64,000 nt of DNA, taken from Novosphingobium sp. RL4 (lineage in GTDB: Bacteria > Pseudomonadota > Alphaproteobacteria > Sphingomonadales > Sphingomonadaceae). The stretch spans positions 3,394,501-3,458,500 of the forward strand of contig NZ_CP141944.1 of assembly GCF_035658495.1 (NCBI RefSeq), read 5' to 3'. The first letter of the stretch is position 1. Every line of letters starts with the position of its first letter. This document shows positions 39,937-48,184 of the stretch, piece by piece. The notes under the pieces are model-generated. The model saw nothing but the letters and a program-made list of their open reading frames with translations. It was not told the origin of the DNA and made no database searches. Both the position numbers and the translations under genes were made by a program.

Positions 39937-40553
39937 CGTCGCGACGCATCTACATCGTCGACGACGATCTCGCCGTAAGGACCTCGCTCGAATACCTGCT
40001 GTCGATGATCGGCAACAGCCGGATCACCAGCTTCGATTCCGGCGACGCCTTTCTGGAGGCGGCGGCCACGCTCGAACCGGGGTGCCTGCTGCTGGACCTG
40101 CACATGCCGGGCACCACCGGCATCCAGGTCCTGAGCACCGTGGGCGGGCGCCCCACGCGCTTCGTGCCGATCGTGCTCACCGGGGAAGGCGACGTCTCGG
40201 TGGCGGTCCAGGCCATGAAGCTGGGTGCGGTCGACTTCATCGAGAAGCCCTGTGACCATCTCAAGTTGATGGGGGCGGTGGAATCGGCATTCTCCCAGCA
40301 GGCGGCCTCCACTGTGGAGGAGCGCCGCAAGGAAAAGGCGATCTCCCTGCTGGAGCAGCTTTCACCGCGCGAACTGGACGTGCTCAAGGGGTTGATCGAC
40401 GGTCAGTCGAACAAGGTCATCGCCCACGATCTCGACATCAGTCCGCGCACGGTGGAAATCTACCGCGCCAAGCTGATGGAAAAGCTCCAGGTGCGCAGCC
40501 TGTCCGAAGTGCTCCGTATCGCTTTCGCGGCCGGGCTCGTACCGATGGACTGA
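39933..40553 (+). CDS. FixJ-like response regulator
   Basis: Two-domain response regulator, 206 aa: receiver (IVDDDLAVRTSLEYLL, phosphorylation site in LLLDLHMPGTTG, Lys in FIEKPC) and LuxR/FixJ-type helix-turn-helix (LSPRELDVLKGLIDGQSNKV, ISPRTVEIYRAKLMEK). Partner of the kinase encoded just upstream (ATGA overlap). Target genes unknown; the porin encoded next door is one candidate. Confidence 0.93.
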   Translation: MTSRRIYIVDDDLAVRTSLEYLLSMIGNSRITSFDSGDAFLEAAATLEPGCLLLDLHMPGTTGIQVLSTVGGRPTRFVPIVLTGEGDVSVAVQAMKLGAVDFIEKPCDHLKLMGAVESAFSQQAASTVEERRKEKAISLLEQLSPRELDVLKGLIDGQSNKVIAHDLDISPRTVEIYRAKLMEKLQVRSLSEVLRIAFAAGLVPMD

Positions 40554-40591
40554 GGCGGCAGCGCCGGCTCAAGAGGAACCGCGGAAGCGCC

Positions 40592-40627
40592 TGCTCCGCC
40601 CGGCTCAGGAGAGTGACGGGCGGAGCA
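40592..40627. terminator. Hairpin between the FixJ-like gene and the porin
   Basis: TGCTCCGCCCG (40592-40602) pairs with CGGGCGGAGCA (40617-40627). No T-run follows, so termination may need Rho. Confidence 0.45.
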
Positions 40628-40654
40628 ATGCTCGGGGTACGGTTCTATTATAGG

Positions 40655-42085
40655 TCAAAAATCGAAGTAGAGATCGACGTAGCCATATTTCGTGTCGCCG
40701 CTCTTCGGTGCATTGGGCGCCTCCTTCAGGAAACGCCCCTTGGCGAGATAGGCCACACCGGTATCCACACGCAGCACATCGGGGATCAGGGTGCGGCGAT
40801 AGCGCGCCTCGATCTGATGCCCGCCGAAGCGACCGCTCTCTCCCGCCGCGTCACGCACGCCTGTCGAGGAAAAGCTGTCCGTCTTCGAATCCAGCCAGAG
40901 CGCACGATACATGACCATGATATCGGAAACCTTGTCCGGCTTCACTTCGCCGCGCACGCCGCCCGACATCAGGTTGAAGCGGCCGATCGCGCCATAGAGG
41001 CTGGTGGGGCCGAAATCGAAGCGACGCGCGCCGAACAGGGTGTCGAAGCGGTTGTAGCTTTTCGATCCCGCCTTGTCGCCGCTGCCCAGGTCAAAGTCCG
41101 CCGAAAGGCGCGGCTGCCAGCCGCCGCCGAAGGTGCGCCCGAACTCGGCATGGATCAGGTAGGCGGAAACGTCGAGGTCGGTCACGTCGGCGCCGGAGGT
41201 CGTCAGGCGGGTGGAGCCGAACTGGTAGGCGCCTTCCAGGTCGTAGTCGAACTTGCCGGCGGTCGGCTTGCGCCATGCCCGCAGACCGGGCGTGTAGAGA
41301 TGGCGGTTGCGGGTCGGCCGGTCGGCTCCGTCGCGCTCGTCGAGGCCATAGGCGTAGACTTCAAGAGTACCGCCCAGAACCCCGCCCTTGGTGAAGCTGG
41401 CGCCGTAGAACTGGAGGCCGGTGGTCTCCTTGTCCCACTTGACCGAATTTTCGTGGATGCCTTCGCGATCATCGGGCAGGCGCAGTTGCGGCATCGCCCA
41501 GAATGCAGTGAACTGATCGCCGCCGTGGCCCTTCCACTGGAAGTTCGCCCCGGTGAAAGCATTTGTGGTGTTGCGGAAGGCCTGCCGCGCAACCAGCCGG
41601 CGCGAACCCACGTTCATGGTGAAGCGCCCGGCAGTCAACTGTCCCTTGGTGCCGCCCGCCATATCGAAGTCCAGCCCGACATAGGCCTGAACCAGTTCCA
41701 TCGCATCGACTTCGTTGGTGCCCGCCGAAGAGTTCGACTTTTCGCCATAGGCGCGCGCATCCCACAGTTCCCCGCCAACACGCCATGGGCCGCCGTCATA
41801 TTCCACCTGGAGCGTGGTCTTGAGCGCGAGCAGCGCATCGTCCTGCGCCGCGTTGGGGCGGAACTGCCCGTCGATCCCTTCGACGCGGGCGCGCACTTCG
41901 CCCTTGACCGTCAGCCCTTCGGGCGCACCGAGCGCCGTTTCCAGCCACCCCTGCGCCAGCGCGGCACCGGCGTTCCCGGCCAGCAGCACACCGCCGCCGA
42001 CCACCGCCAGCGCAGTGCGGCCGGCCCCGGACAGCAGAAAGGAAACCCGGCCCTTGCGGACCGGGTCGGGGAAACCGAAAATCAT
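40655..42085 (-). CDS. Alginate-export family outer-membrane porin
   Basis: Outer-membrane beta-barrel, 476 aa. Signal peptide up to about residue 45 (VGGGVLLAGNAGAALAQG), many amphipathic strands, and a C-terminal Phe (YGYVDLYFDF), as usual for barrel proteins. Family features: GRFTMNVGSRRLVARQAFRN, NAFTGANFQWKG, AYLIHAEFGRTF. The substrate is unknown; the family includes AlgE but also many porins of other specificity. A TATAAT box (CTCTATAATGG) lies about 25 nt before the ATG. It is not an obvious part of the flagellar system. Confidence 0.82.
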   Translation of the reverse strand: MIFGFPDPVRKGRVSFLLSGAGRTALAVVGGGVLLAGNAGAALAQGWLETALGAPEGLTVKGEVRARVEGIDGQFRPNAAQDDALLALKTTLQVEYDGGPWRVGGELWDARAYGEKSNSSAGTNEVDAMELVQAYVGLDFDMAGGTKGQLTAGRFTMNVGSRRLVARQAFRNTTNAFTGANFQWKGHGGDQFTAFWAMPQLRLPDDREGIHENSVKWDKETTGLQFYGASFTKGGVLGGTLEVYAYGLDERDGADRPTRNRHLYTPGLRAWRKPTAGKFDYDLEGAYQFGSTRLTTSGADVTDLDVSAYLIHAEFGRTFGGGWQPRLSADFDLGSGDKAGSKSYNRFDTLFGARRFDFGPTSLYGAIGRFNLMSGGVRGEVKPDKVSDIMVMYRALWLDSKTDSFSSTGVRDAAGESGRFGGHQIEARYRRTLIPDVLRVDTGVAYLAKGRFLKEAPNAPKSGDTKYGYVDLYFDF

Positions 42086-42319
42086 GAAAAACCTCCCGAT
42101 ACTTGCGGTCCATTATAGAGAATGGACGATCATCTACCGGGCTGGAAAGCGCAATTTTGTCCCGATCCATGGAAGGTCTGAGTATAGAACCGAAATTCCG
42201 GCCTGATCCCAGTTACTTGCATGGAACCAATAGTTTGCAGGCGGCGTAAGCGCCCCGTACAAGGCCGCACTTCTGCGCGGCGGCGAGATCCGGCCTTGCC
42301 GGATCTCGCGGGAAATCCA
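42086..42319. other. Spacer between the porin and the sigma-factor gene
   Basis: 234 bp with no gene seen. It holds the porin promoter (CTATAAT on the minus strand near 42112-42118) and a GC-rich stretch just downstream of the sigma-factor stop (42245-42310) with partial complementarity. Confidence 0.4.
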
Positions 42320-43198
42320 TCAGTGCGCGGAAGCCGGTGCCACCATGGACTGGCGGTATTCCGCCATCATCAGGAAGCGCGGATCAGCGCCGGCAAGGTC
42401 GCTCATGGTCTTGGCCGCGCGCTTGGCGATCTGGCGGACACGCTCCTTGGCAACGCCGGTCTCGTCCTCGATCATGTCCAGCGTGGCGATGTCGAACAGG
42501 CGCCCTTCCACGACCTTGCGGTTGTGCTCCAGACGTTCCTCGAGTTCGGCCAGTTCCACCGGATCGATCGCCGCCTTGCCCGTGCGCCAGACCGAACGCC
42601 GGGTGCCAGCTTCTGCCCGCACCGCCTTCTTCGGCTGGGCGCGGCGCTGGATGCGCTCGATGCCGATATTGCGCAGATGCTCGACGTAGCTTTCCGTCAG
42701 CGAGGCCATGGCCGAGCGCGCGAGATAGTCCGACGCACCGGCTTCGGTGCGGTTCAGCGCGTCCTCATCCTCGATCGAGGCGACGATCGACTGGCCTTCG
42801 CCGTCCTCGCCCACGCTGATCGCGTCGAGAGAAACCGTGGTCGCCTCCACCTTCCGAGCCGAAGGGCGCTGGTCGGTCATCAGGCGGAAGCGCAGGCTCT
42901 GGAGTTCGCCCCGGATCTGCCAGTTCACGAAAGTGGTGAATTGCGCCTTTTCCGGTTCATAGGCCTGGATCGCGCGGTGAACGGCGATCGCACAGACCTG
43001 TTCGGCATCGTCCCAGTGAGCGACGAGGCCGTACTGGCGGATGAAGTGGCGGATGCGCGGTGCGATCAGCTTGATGATCCGCCCGAAGGCGCGATCGACG
43101 ACGACCCGCTGGCGCGGTGACTGCGCCTCGCCCTCGGCCGGCATATTGTCCCGGACGGTCGCAACCGCGGCTTCCAGAGCAACAGTGATCTTCGACAT
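42320..43198 (-). CDS. Divergent sigma-70 family factor of the flagellar cluster
   Basis: RNA polymerase sigma factor, 292 aa. Region 2 at about residues 38-112 (AFGRIIKLIAPRIRHFIRQY, DDAEQVCAIAVHRAIQAYEP, FTTFVNWQIRGELQSLR). Region 4 helix-turn-helix at about 238-265 (IEDETGVAKERVRQIAKRAA). Between them lies a long, atypical segment (about 115-230). It has neither the RpoH box nor a clear FliA region 3. It closes the flbT-fliI-fliJ-transglycosylase series after a 169-bp gap. ATG 43198 follows GGGGG; an upstream in-frame start at 43237 is possible. A role in transcribing the flagellar genes is inferred from location and from the shared TCCTATAAT boxes. Confidence 0.85.
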   Translation of the reverse strand: MSKITVALEAAVATVRDNMPAEGEAQSPRQRVVVDRAFGRIIKLIAPRIRHFIRQYGLVAHWDDAEQVCAIAVHRAIQAYEPEKAQFTTFVNWQIRGELQSLRFRLMTDQRPSARKVEATTVSLDAISVGEDGEGQSIVASIEDEDALNRTEAGASDYLARSAMASLTESYVEHLRNIGIERIQRRAQPKKAVRAEAGTRRSVWRTGKAAIDPVELAELEERLEHNRKVVEGRLFDIATLDMIEDETGVAKERVRQIAKRAAKTMSDLAGADPRFLMMAEYRQSMVAPASAH

Positions 43199-43256
43199 GG
43201 TGAACCCCCGGTCAGTCGGGAAGCGCCGGGCGCCCATCGCCGCCGCTGCCCCTTCA

Positions 43257-43327
43257 ACGAGACCGTTGTCTCGTGAATTTCTGAACGAGAGGTTAATCCT
43301 ATATCAGTTTTCCTATATTTCCTATAT
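43257..43327. promoter_or_regulatory. Leader of the sigma-factor gene: hairpin and three repeats
   Basis: ACGAGAC-CGTT-GTCTCGT hairpin at 43257-43274, then three direct repeats TCCTATAT at 43297-43304, 43311-43318 and 43320-43327 (plus-strand reading). The repeats resemble the flagellar promoter box but point away from the sigma gene. Confidence 0.45.
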
Positions 43328-43367
43328 TTTCTGCCGCAACCGGAGCACGGCGCAGCCGGGAAAGGCG

Positions 43368-44384
43368 TCAACCGGCAAACTTTTCCGGCCTGATGTTGCG
43401 CCCTACATAATCCATTAACCACGAGCGGTGCGCGGCAACCGCGCTTCCGGCCATCTCGATTCGGTGAGTCGCGCTGGTCGTGCCGACCTGGGCATTGAGC
43501 AGCTTGCGCGCACGCTCGGGATCGAGGCCGCCCTTGAGGAAACGAACCGCGTCGCCCAGCCCCAGGTGGTGGCCGAGATAGGCCGACTGTGCGAGTTCCA
43601 CGACGCTGCCGCCGATGCGCACGCCCGAGCCGCGCAGGGCATCCAGGTTGGCCCGCGCATAGTCCGCCGTCGTCTCGATCGCGGCCTGCGGATCGTAACG
43701 CAGCGCCAGCAGCGCGCCGCGACTTTCGCCGCGCACATGGCCCCGCTCGTTGAGCCAGCCGTTCTGCTGCGCCATGGCGTGGAGCCAGGTCCCTTCGCGT
43801 TCGGCCTGCCCCTCCCAGGTACCATTCAGGAATTGCCCGAGACCGGCCGCGCTGGAGCGGGGATTGCGGGAATAGGGCAACCAGCGCCCGTCCGCGCCCT
43901 TGGCCGCTTCGGCGTTGACGATCGTGGCGAGCGCCGCCGCCGGTATGCCGGTGCGCGATGCCGCCGCCCCGAGAATACCGGAATATCGGGCGTTCGGTCC
44001 GCCCTGCATCGCCAGCGGGCCGCCGCCGTCGGAACCCGCATCCGCGCCGTCCCCGCCGCCATCGCGGCGCGGGCCGCGCTCCCCGTCCTGCCAGTCTTCG
44101 GAAGCGCCGGAACAGGAAGGCTGCCGCTCCGCAGCAGGCACGGCCACAGGCTGCGTCGCCGCTTTCGTGCGTTCGTCCAGCAGGGCCAGAAGCCCGTCGA
44201 GACCCAATGGATCGGAGCGCTTGTCGACCAGGCCGGCGGCCTTCTCGTCGTCGCCGCCGCCCAGCGCCGCACGCCAGAGCCGGCCGGACAGTTCGCTGCG
44301 GGCCTGGGTATAGATCACTTGCGCCTTCTGCGCGGGCGTAAGCCCCTGAAGCGCCGCGCCCTGAAGCGCCATACCTTCGATCAT
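43368..44384 (-). CDS. Flagellar lytic transglycosylase-like protein
   Basis: 338 aa; likely opens peptidoglycan for the rod, replacing the enzyme domain missing from FlgJ. The N-terminal ~130 residues are helical and then Asp/Gly-rich. The SLT-like domain starts at about 140 (ARYSGILGAAASRTGIPAAA), with a candidate catalytic Glu in ATIVNAEAAKG and the family motif SSAAGLGQFLNGTWEG. No signal peptide is visible, so export through the flagellar system or as partner of a rod protein is possible. It overlaps fliJ by 4 bp. Rhodobacter SltF is a functional parallel. Confidence 0.75.
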   Translation of the reverse strand: MIEGMALQGAALQGLTPAQKAQVIYTQARSELSGRLWRAALGGGDDEKAAGLVDKRSDPLGLDGLLALLDERTKAATQPVAVPAAERQPSCSGASEDWQDGERGPRRDGGGDGADAGSDGGGPLAMQGGPNARYSGILGAAASRTGIPAAALATIVNAEAAKGADGRWLPYSRNPRSSAAGLGQFLNGTWEGQAEREGTWLHAMAQQNGWLNERGHVRGESRGALLALRYDPQAAIETTADYARANLDALRGSGVRIGGSVVELAQSAYLGHHLGLGDAVRFLKGGLDPERARKLLNAQVGTTSATHRIEMAGSAVAAHRSWLMDYVGRNIRPEKFAG

Positions 44385-44809
44385 GCCGGACGCCCGCGCC
44401 GCCGGGCCTTGATGAACGAAATCGCGGAGAAATCGTCGATCCCGGCCTGTTCGGCATTGGCGATCACGCGCTCGGCATCCTGACGATAGCCGTCCGCCGC
44501 CGTCTCGATGGCGCGGAACGTGCCATAGGCATCCACCGCCATGTCGCGCAATTGTTCGAGCCGGGCCTTCAGTTCGGCCTGCCTGACGGAAAGCTGCCGC
44601 CGCTCGCCGCGCATGCGCTGGAGATAGGCGTGCGAACAGACGCCAAGGTCACCCGCCGCCAGATCGGCCTCGCGCCGCATCGACACCGAGACCCGCTCGC
44701 GCGCCTGTTCGACTTCGCCGAGCGCGCCGGCCTGGGTGCTGATCGCCCTGCTCATCTCGTCGATCTCGCGCTGCTGCACGCGCAGCGCGGCGTCGTAAGG
44801 GGTCTTCAT
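44381..44809 (-). CDS. fliJ: FliJ, export chaperone/ATPase stalk
   Basis: Coiled-coil protein of the FliI ATPase, 142 aa. Nearly all helical with long heptad stretches (AALRVQQREIDEMSRAI, RRQLSVRQAELKARLEQLRD). Position directly behind fliI (ATGA overlap) supports the call; FliJ sequences are poorly conserved. Confidence 0.85.
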   Translation of the reverse strand: MKTPYDAALRVQQREIDEMSRAISTQAGALGEVEQARERVSVSMRREADLAAGDLGVCSHAYLQRMRGERRQLSVRQAELKARLEQLRDMAVDAYGTFRAIETAADGYRQDAERVIANAEQAGIDDFSAISFIKARRRGRPA

Positions 44810-46167
44810 GCGATTTCTTCCTCGGGCGCGTCTTCGGAGGCTTCACCGGGCGGGACCATGAGCGATGCCAGCATCTCGAAGCTCTCCTGCGCGAAGCCCC
44901 GCTCTCCCTTGCCCTGCTTGAGCAGTTCCTCGATCATCGGGGCAACCGCGACGGCGCGGTCCACCTCGGCGCTCGATCCGGCGCGGTAAGCGCCCAGCCG
45001 GACCATTTCCTCCATGTCGTTGTACGTCGCCATTTCGCGCCGCGCGGCAAGGCGGATGCGATTTTCCTCATCGCCCAGCGCGTGCGGCAAGGTGCGCGAG
45101 ACCGACTTGAGCACGTCGATCGCCGGATAGCGACCGCGCTCCGCGATCTTGCGGGTAATGACGATATGCCCGTCGAGAATGCCGCGAACGGCATCGGCGA
45201 CCGGCTCGTTATGATCGTCGCCGTCTACCAGCACAGTGAACAGGCCGGTGATCGCGCCCTGCCCCGGCAGTCCGGGCCCGGCGCGCTCCAGCAGGCGCGG
45301 CAGTTCGGCGAAGACGGTAGGCGTATAGCCCTTGGTGGCGGGCGGCTCGCCGCTGGCCAGGCCGATCTCGCGCTGCGCCATGGCGAAGCGGGTGACCGAG
45401 TCCATCAGGCACAGCACGTTGAGCCCCTGATCGCGGAAATGCTCGGCCACGGTCAGCGTGGTCCACGCAGCCTGGCGGCGCATCAGCGCAGGCTCGTCCG
45501 AAGTGGCGACGACGACGACGCTGCGGGCAAGGCCTTCCTCGCCGAGATCGTCCTGCACGAATTCCTGGACCTCGCGGCCGCGCTCGCCGATCAGGCCGAT
45601 CACCGCGACATCGCATTCCGTCCAGCGCGCCAGCATCGAGAGCAGCACCGACTTGCCGACGCCGGAACCGGCGAAAAGTCCGAGGCGCTGGCCCCGGCAC
45701 AGCGGCGCGAACAGATCGAGCGCGCGAACGCCGGTGGAAAGGCGCGAGCCCACGCGCGCGCGCGCGGAGGCGGGGGGCGGCGAGGCCTTGATCTTGCGCA
45801 GCATCGCCCCTTGTTCCAGCGGCCCCTTGCCGTCGATCGGCCGGCCGAGCCCGTCCACCATGCGGCCGAGCCACTGGCTGGAGGGACGCAGGGCGAACTG
45901 GCTGGCGGAAAGGTCCGCGCGGGAACCGGACGCGATGCCCTGCGGCTCGCTGAAAGGCATGCAATGGGCGATCCCGCGGTCGAGCCCGGTCACTTCCGCC
46001 TCGACCGTGCCGGTGGGCGAATTCAGAGTGACGCGCGAACCGATCTGGGCGGCGCCGGAAAGCCCCTCCACCTCGATCAGCGCCCCGCGCACGGCAACCA
46101 CGCGGCCATAGCGCTGGTCAGGCGTGAGCAGGCGCAAACCGGCGGCGGCGGCGGCAAGACTGGCCAT
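44806..46167 (-). CDS. fliI: FliI, flagellar export ATPase
   Basis: ATPase that drives substrate entry to the export gate. 453 aa. Walker A GSGVGKS near residue 168, Walker B VLCLMDSVTRFAMAQREIGL, and the family segment GEPPATKGYTPTVFAELPRL. The C-terminal tail is acidic. Confidence 0.97.
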   Translation of the reverse strand: MASLAAAAAGLRLLTPDQRYGRVVAVRGALIEVEGLSGAAQIGSRVTLNSPTGTVEAEVTGLDRGIAHCMPFSEPQGIASGSRADLSASQFALRPSSQWLGRMVDGLGRPIDGKGPLEQGAMLRKIKASPPPASARARVGSRLSTGVRALDLFAPLCRGQRLGLFAGSGVGKSVLLSMLARWTECDVAVIGLIGERGREVQEFVQDDLGEEGLARSVVVVATSDEPALMRRQAAWTTLTVAEHFRDQGLNVLCLMDSVTRFAMAQREIGLASGEPPATKGYTPTVFAELPRLLERAGPGLPGQGAITGLFTVLVDGDDHNEPVADAVRGILDGHIVITRKIAERGRYPAIDVLKSVSRTLPHALGDEENRIRLAARREMATYNDMEEMVRLGAYRAGSSAEVDRAVAVAPMIEELLKQGKGERGFAQESFEMLASLMVPPGEASEDAPEEEIA

Positions 46168-46186
46168 GGGGCGGGTCCTGCGCCGG

Positions 46187-46624
46187 TCAGGCGGCGGAAA
46201 CGGAAACGGGCTCGGCGGCGGCCTGCGCCGTCGATTCGAGCCGCGCCAGGGCGTCGGTCTCGTAGCCGATCAGCCAACGGCAGTCGGCCAGCGCCGCATA
46301 GAACTGCCCGGTCGCCACTTTCTGCGCGAAACGGATGCACACCGCTTTCGCCTCGTGCGACTGCAAGGCGTCCATCAGCGTCTCCAGCCGCTCCAGCAGC
46401 GCCTGCTGGTGGCGCGGCAGGTCGGCCTGGTCGATATAGGCCATCATGCAGGCGAAGTAGAGCTGGCGCGCCGGGGTGTCTGCCTCCTCGGGCTTCATCA
46501 CGTCGCGCCCGCGCAGGATCGTCGCCCCGTTCTCGACCATGAGATCGGTACGGCCAACCGCGCGCAGAACCGCACCGTTGACGATAACCGGCTCGCCATT
46601 GCGAAGCGAAATGCGAAGAGTCAT
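46187..46624 (-). CDS. flbT: FlbT, flagellin mRNA regulator
   Basis: Alphaproteobacterial post-transcriptional regulator; in Caulobacter FlbT binds the flagellin 5' leader and promotes its decay. 145 aa. Family pattern: LRISLRNGEPVIVNGAVLRA, LQSHEAKAVCIRFAQKVATG, YYALK-like FYAALADCRWLI. ATG 46624; a longer frame upstream has no family support. First gene of the fliI/fliJ series. Confidence 0.94.
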   Translation of the reverse strand: MTLRISLRNGEPVIVNGAVLRAVGRTDLMVENGATILRGRDVMKPEEADTPARQLYFACMMAYIDQADLPRHQQALLERLETLMDALQSHEAKAVCIRFAQKVATGQFYAALADCRWLIGYETDALARLESTAQAAAEPVSVSAA

Positions 46625-46653
46625 GCCGAAAGCCCCCGTGACATCTTTCTCCG

Positions 46654-46661
46654 TTATAGGA
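46654..46661 (-). promoter_or_regulatory. Candidate flbT operon promoter box
   Basis: TCCTATAA on the minus strand, 30 nt before the flbT ATG. Confidence 0.5.
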
Positions 46662-46715
46662 TGACCTGCGACAGTACGGCGGCAGTCGGCACAATTTTTC
46701 ACGCCATCACGCACG

Positions 46716-46741
46716 GTTGCCCCTCCGTTTCTTCCTACAAT
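46716..46741 (+). promoter_or_regulatory. Candidate flgE promoter
   Basis: GTTGCC (46716-46721), 11 nt, then TCCTACAAT (46733-46741), 62 nt before the flgE ATG. Confidence 0.55.
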
Positions 46742-46803
46742 GGCACTGTTCGGTGGCCGGTCCAATGCGTTGACCTCCCGGCCGACACGCACAGGAGAAT
46801 GAC

Positions 46804-48120
46804 ATGAGCCTTTATTCCGCTCTCTATGCAGGCGTATCGGGCCTCGGCGCGCAGGCGAGCGCGATGGCGACCGTTGCGGACAATATCACCAACGTGAACA
46901 CCATCGGCTACAAGGGCGTCTCGGCACAGTTCCAGACCCTCGTCACCGACGGCAACATCAAGAGCAGCTATTCGGCGGGCGGCGTCACCGCGGCCCCCAA
47001 GGCTCTCATTTCCAAGCAGGGCCTGCTCCAGGCTTCGAGCAGCCTCACCGACATCGGCATCGACGGCGCCGGCTTCTTCGTCGTGCGTTCGAGCGCCGAC
47101 GCCAGCGGCGCCATCGCCTATACCCGCGCCGGTTCGTTCACGCCGGACTCGGACGGCTACCTGCGCAACACCGCAGGCTACTACCTGATGGGCTGGCCGC
47201 TCGATTCCGACGGCAACTACGTCAACAACGGCGGCACCGGCGCGATGGAGGCAATCCGTCCCGGCGCGCTGACCGGCGCGGCGCAGGCCACCACCAAGAT
47301 CCAGCTGCGCGCCAACCTGCAGTCGACCGCGGAACCGATCACCGGCACCTATGTCGCCGGTTCGATGACCTCGGGCGCGCTTTCGCCGCAGTTCTCGCGC
47401 TCGGTCGAAGTCTTCGACGCGCAGGGCACCTCGCACACCCTGACGTTCAACTTCGTCAAGACCGCCGCCAACGAATGGGCCGCCGAAATCTCGGGCGATC
47501 CGTCCGAGATCTCCACCATCGGCGGCGCCGCCGTCACTGACGGCCTGCTGGCCAGCGGCACGGTGAAGTTCAACGCCGACGGCAGCCTCGACCTTGCCGG
47601 TTCGGACGCCTCGCTGTTCTCCAACCTCGATATCGGCTGGACCAACGGCGCGGGTTCGAGCCCGATCCGCCTCAACCTCGGCTCGGATGACGGGCTTGAC
47701 GGCCTGACCCAGTTCGGCAGCGATTCCGCCCTGCTCTCGTCCAGCGTGGACGGCGGCATGCTGGGCACGGTGGCCTCGGTGAACATCTCGGACACCGGCA
47801 TCGTCAGCGCCGTCTTCGATGACGGCACCACGCGCGCGATCTACCAGCTTCCGATCGCCACCTTCCAGAACCCGGACGGCCTGACCCGCGTCAGCGGCAA
47901 TGCCTACGTCGCCTCGCAGCAGTCGGGCAACGTGGCCATCAACGAGCCCGGCGCATTCGGCGGCGGCAACATCTCCTCGGGCGTGCTCGAAGCTTCCAAC
48001 GTCGACCTGGCGCAGGAATTCTCGAACATGATCCTGTTCCAGCGCGCCTACAGCGCCTCGTCGAAGATCATCACCACGGTCGACGACATGCTCCAGGAAG
48101 TCAGCAACCTGAAGCGCTGA
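46804..48120 (+). CDS. flgE: FlgE, hook protein
   Basis: Main hook subunit, 438 aa. N-terminal MSLYSALYAGVSGLGAQASA and NITNVNTIGYKG; DIGIDGAGFFVV; C-terminal EASNVDLAQEFSNMILFQRA followed by YSASSKII. AGGAG lies 7-9 nt before the ATG. The middle part is rich in Gly, Ser, Ala and Thr. Confidence 0.97.
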   Translation: MSLYSALYAGVSGLGAQASAMATVADNITNVNTIGYKGVSAQFQTLVTDGNIKSSYSAGGVTAAPKALISKQGLLQASSSLTDIGIDGAGFFVVRSSADASGAIAYTRAGSFTPDSDGYLRNTAGYYLMGWPLDSDGNYVNNGGTGAMEAIRPGALTGAAQATTKIQLRANLQSTAEPITGTYVAGSMTSGALSPQFSRSVEVFDAQGTSHTLTFNFVKTAANEWAAEISGDPSEISTIGGAAVTDGLLASGTVKFNADGSLDLAGSDASLFSNLDIGWTNGAGSSPIRLNLGSDDGLDGLTQFGSDSALLSSSVDGGMLGTVASVNISDTGIVSAVFDDGTTRAIYQLPIATFQNPDGLTRVSGNAYVASQQSGNVAINEPGAFGGGNISSGVLEASNVDLAQEFSNMILFQRAYSASSKIITTVDDMLQEVSNLKR

Positions 48121-48184
48121 CCGGGCGCGCCGGGTTCCGGCGCCCCATAATCCCAGAACGACGACTTGATAGGAAACCGAGCCA

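Noticed and set aside
40642..40650. CTATTATAG behind the porin gene
   Set aside because: No gene starts downstream on either strand at a useful distance; it is close to a hairpin and may be part of the 3' region.
46686..46702. Sigma-54-like CGGCAC-N5-TTCA before flgE
   Set aside because: The GC of the -12 element is missing (TTCA instead of TTGC), and a TCCTACAAT box lies closer to the gene.
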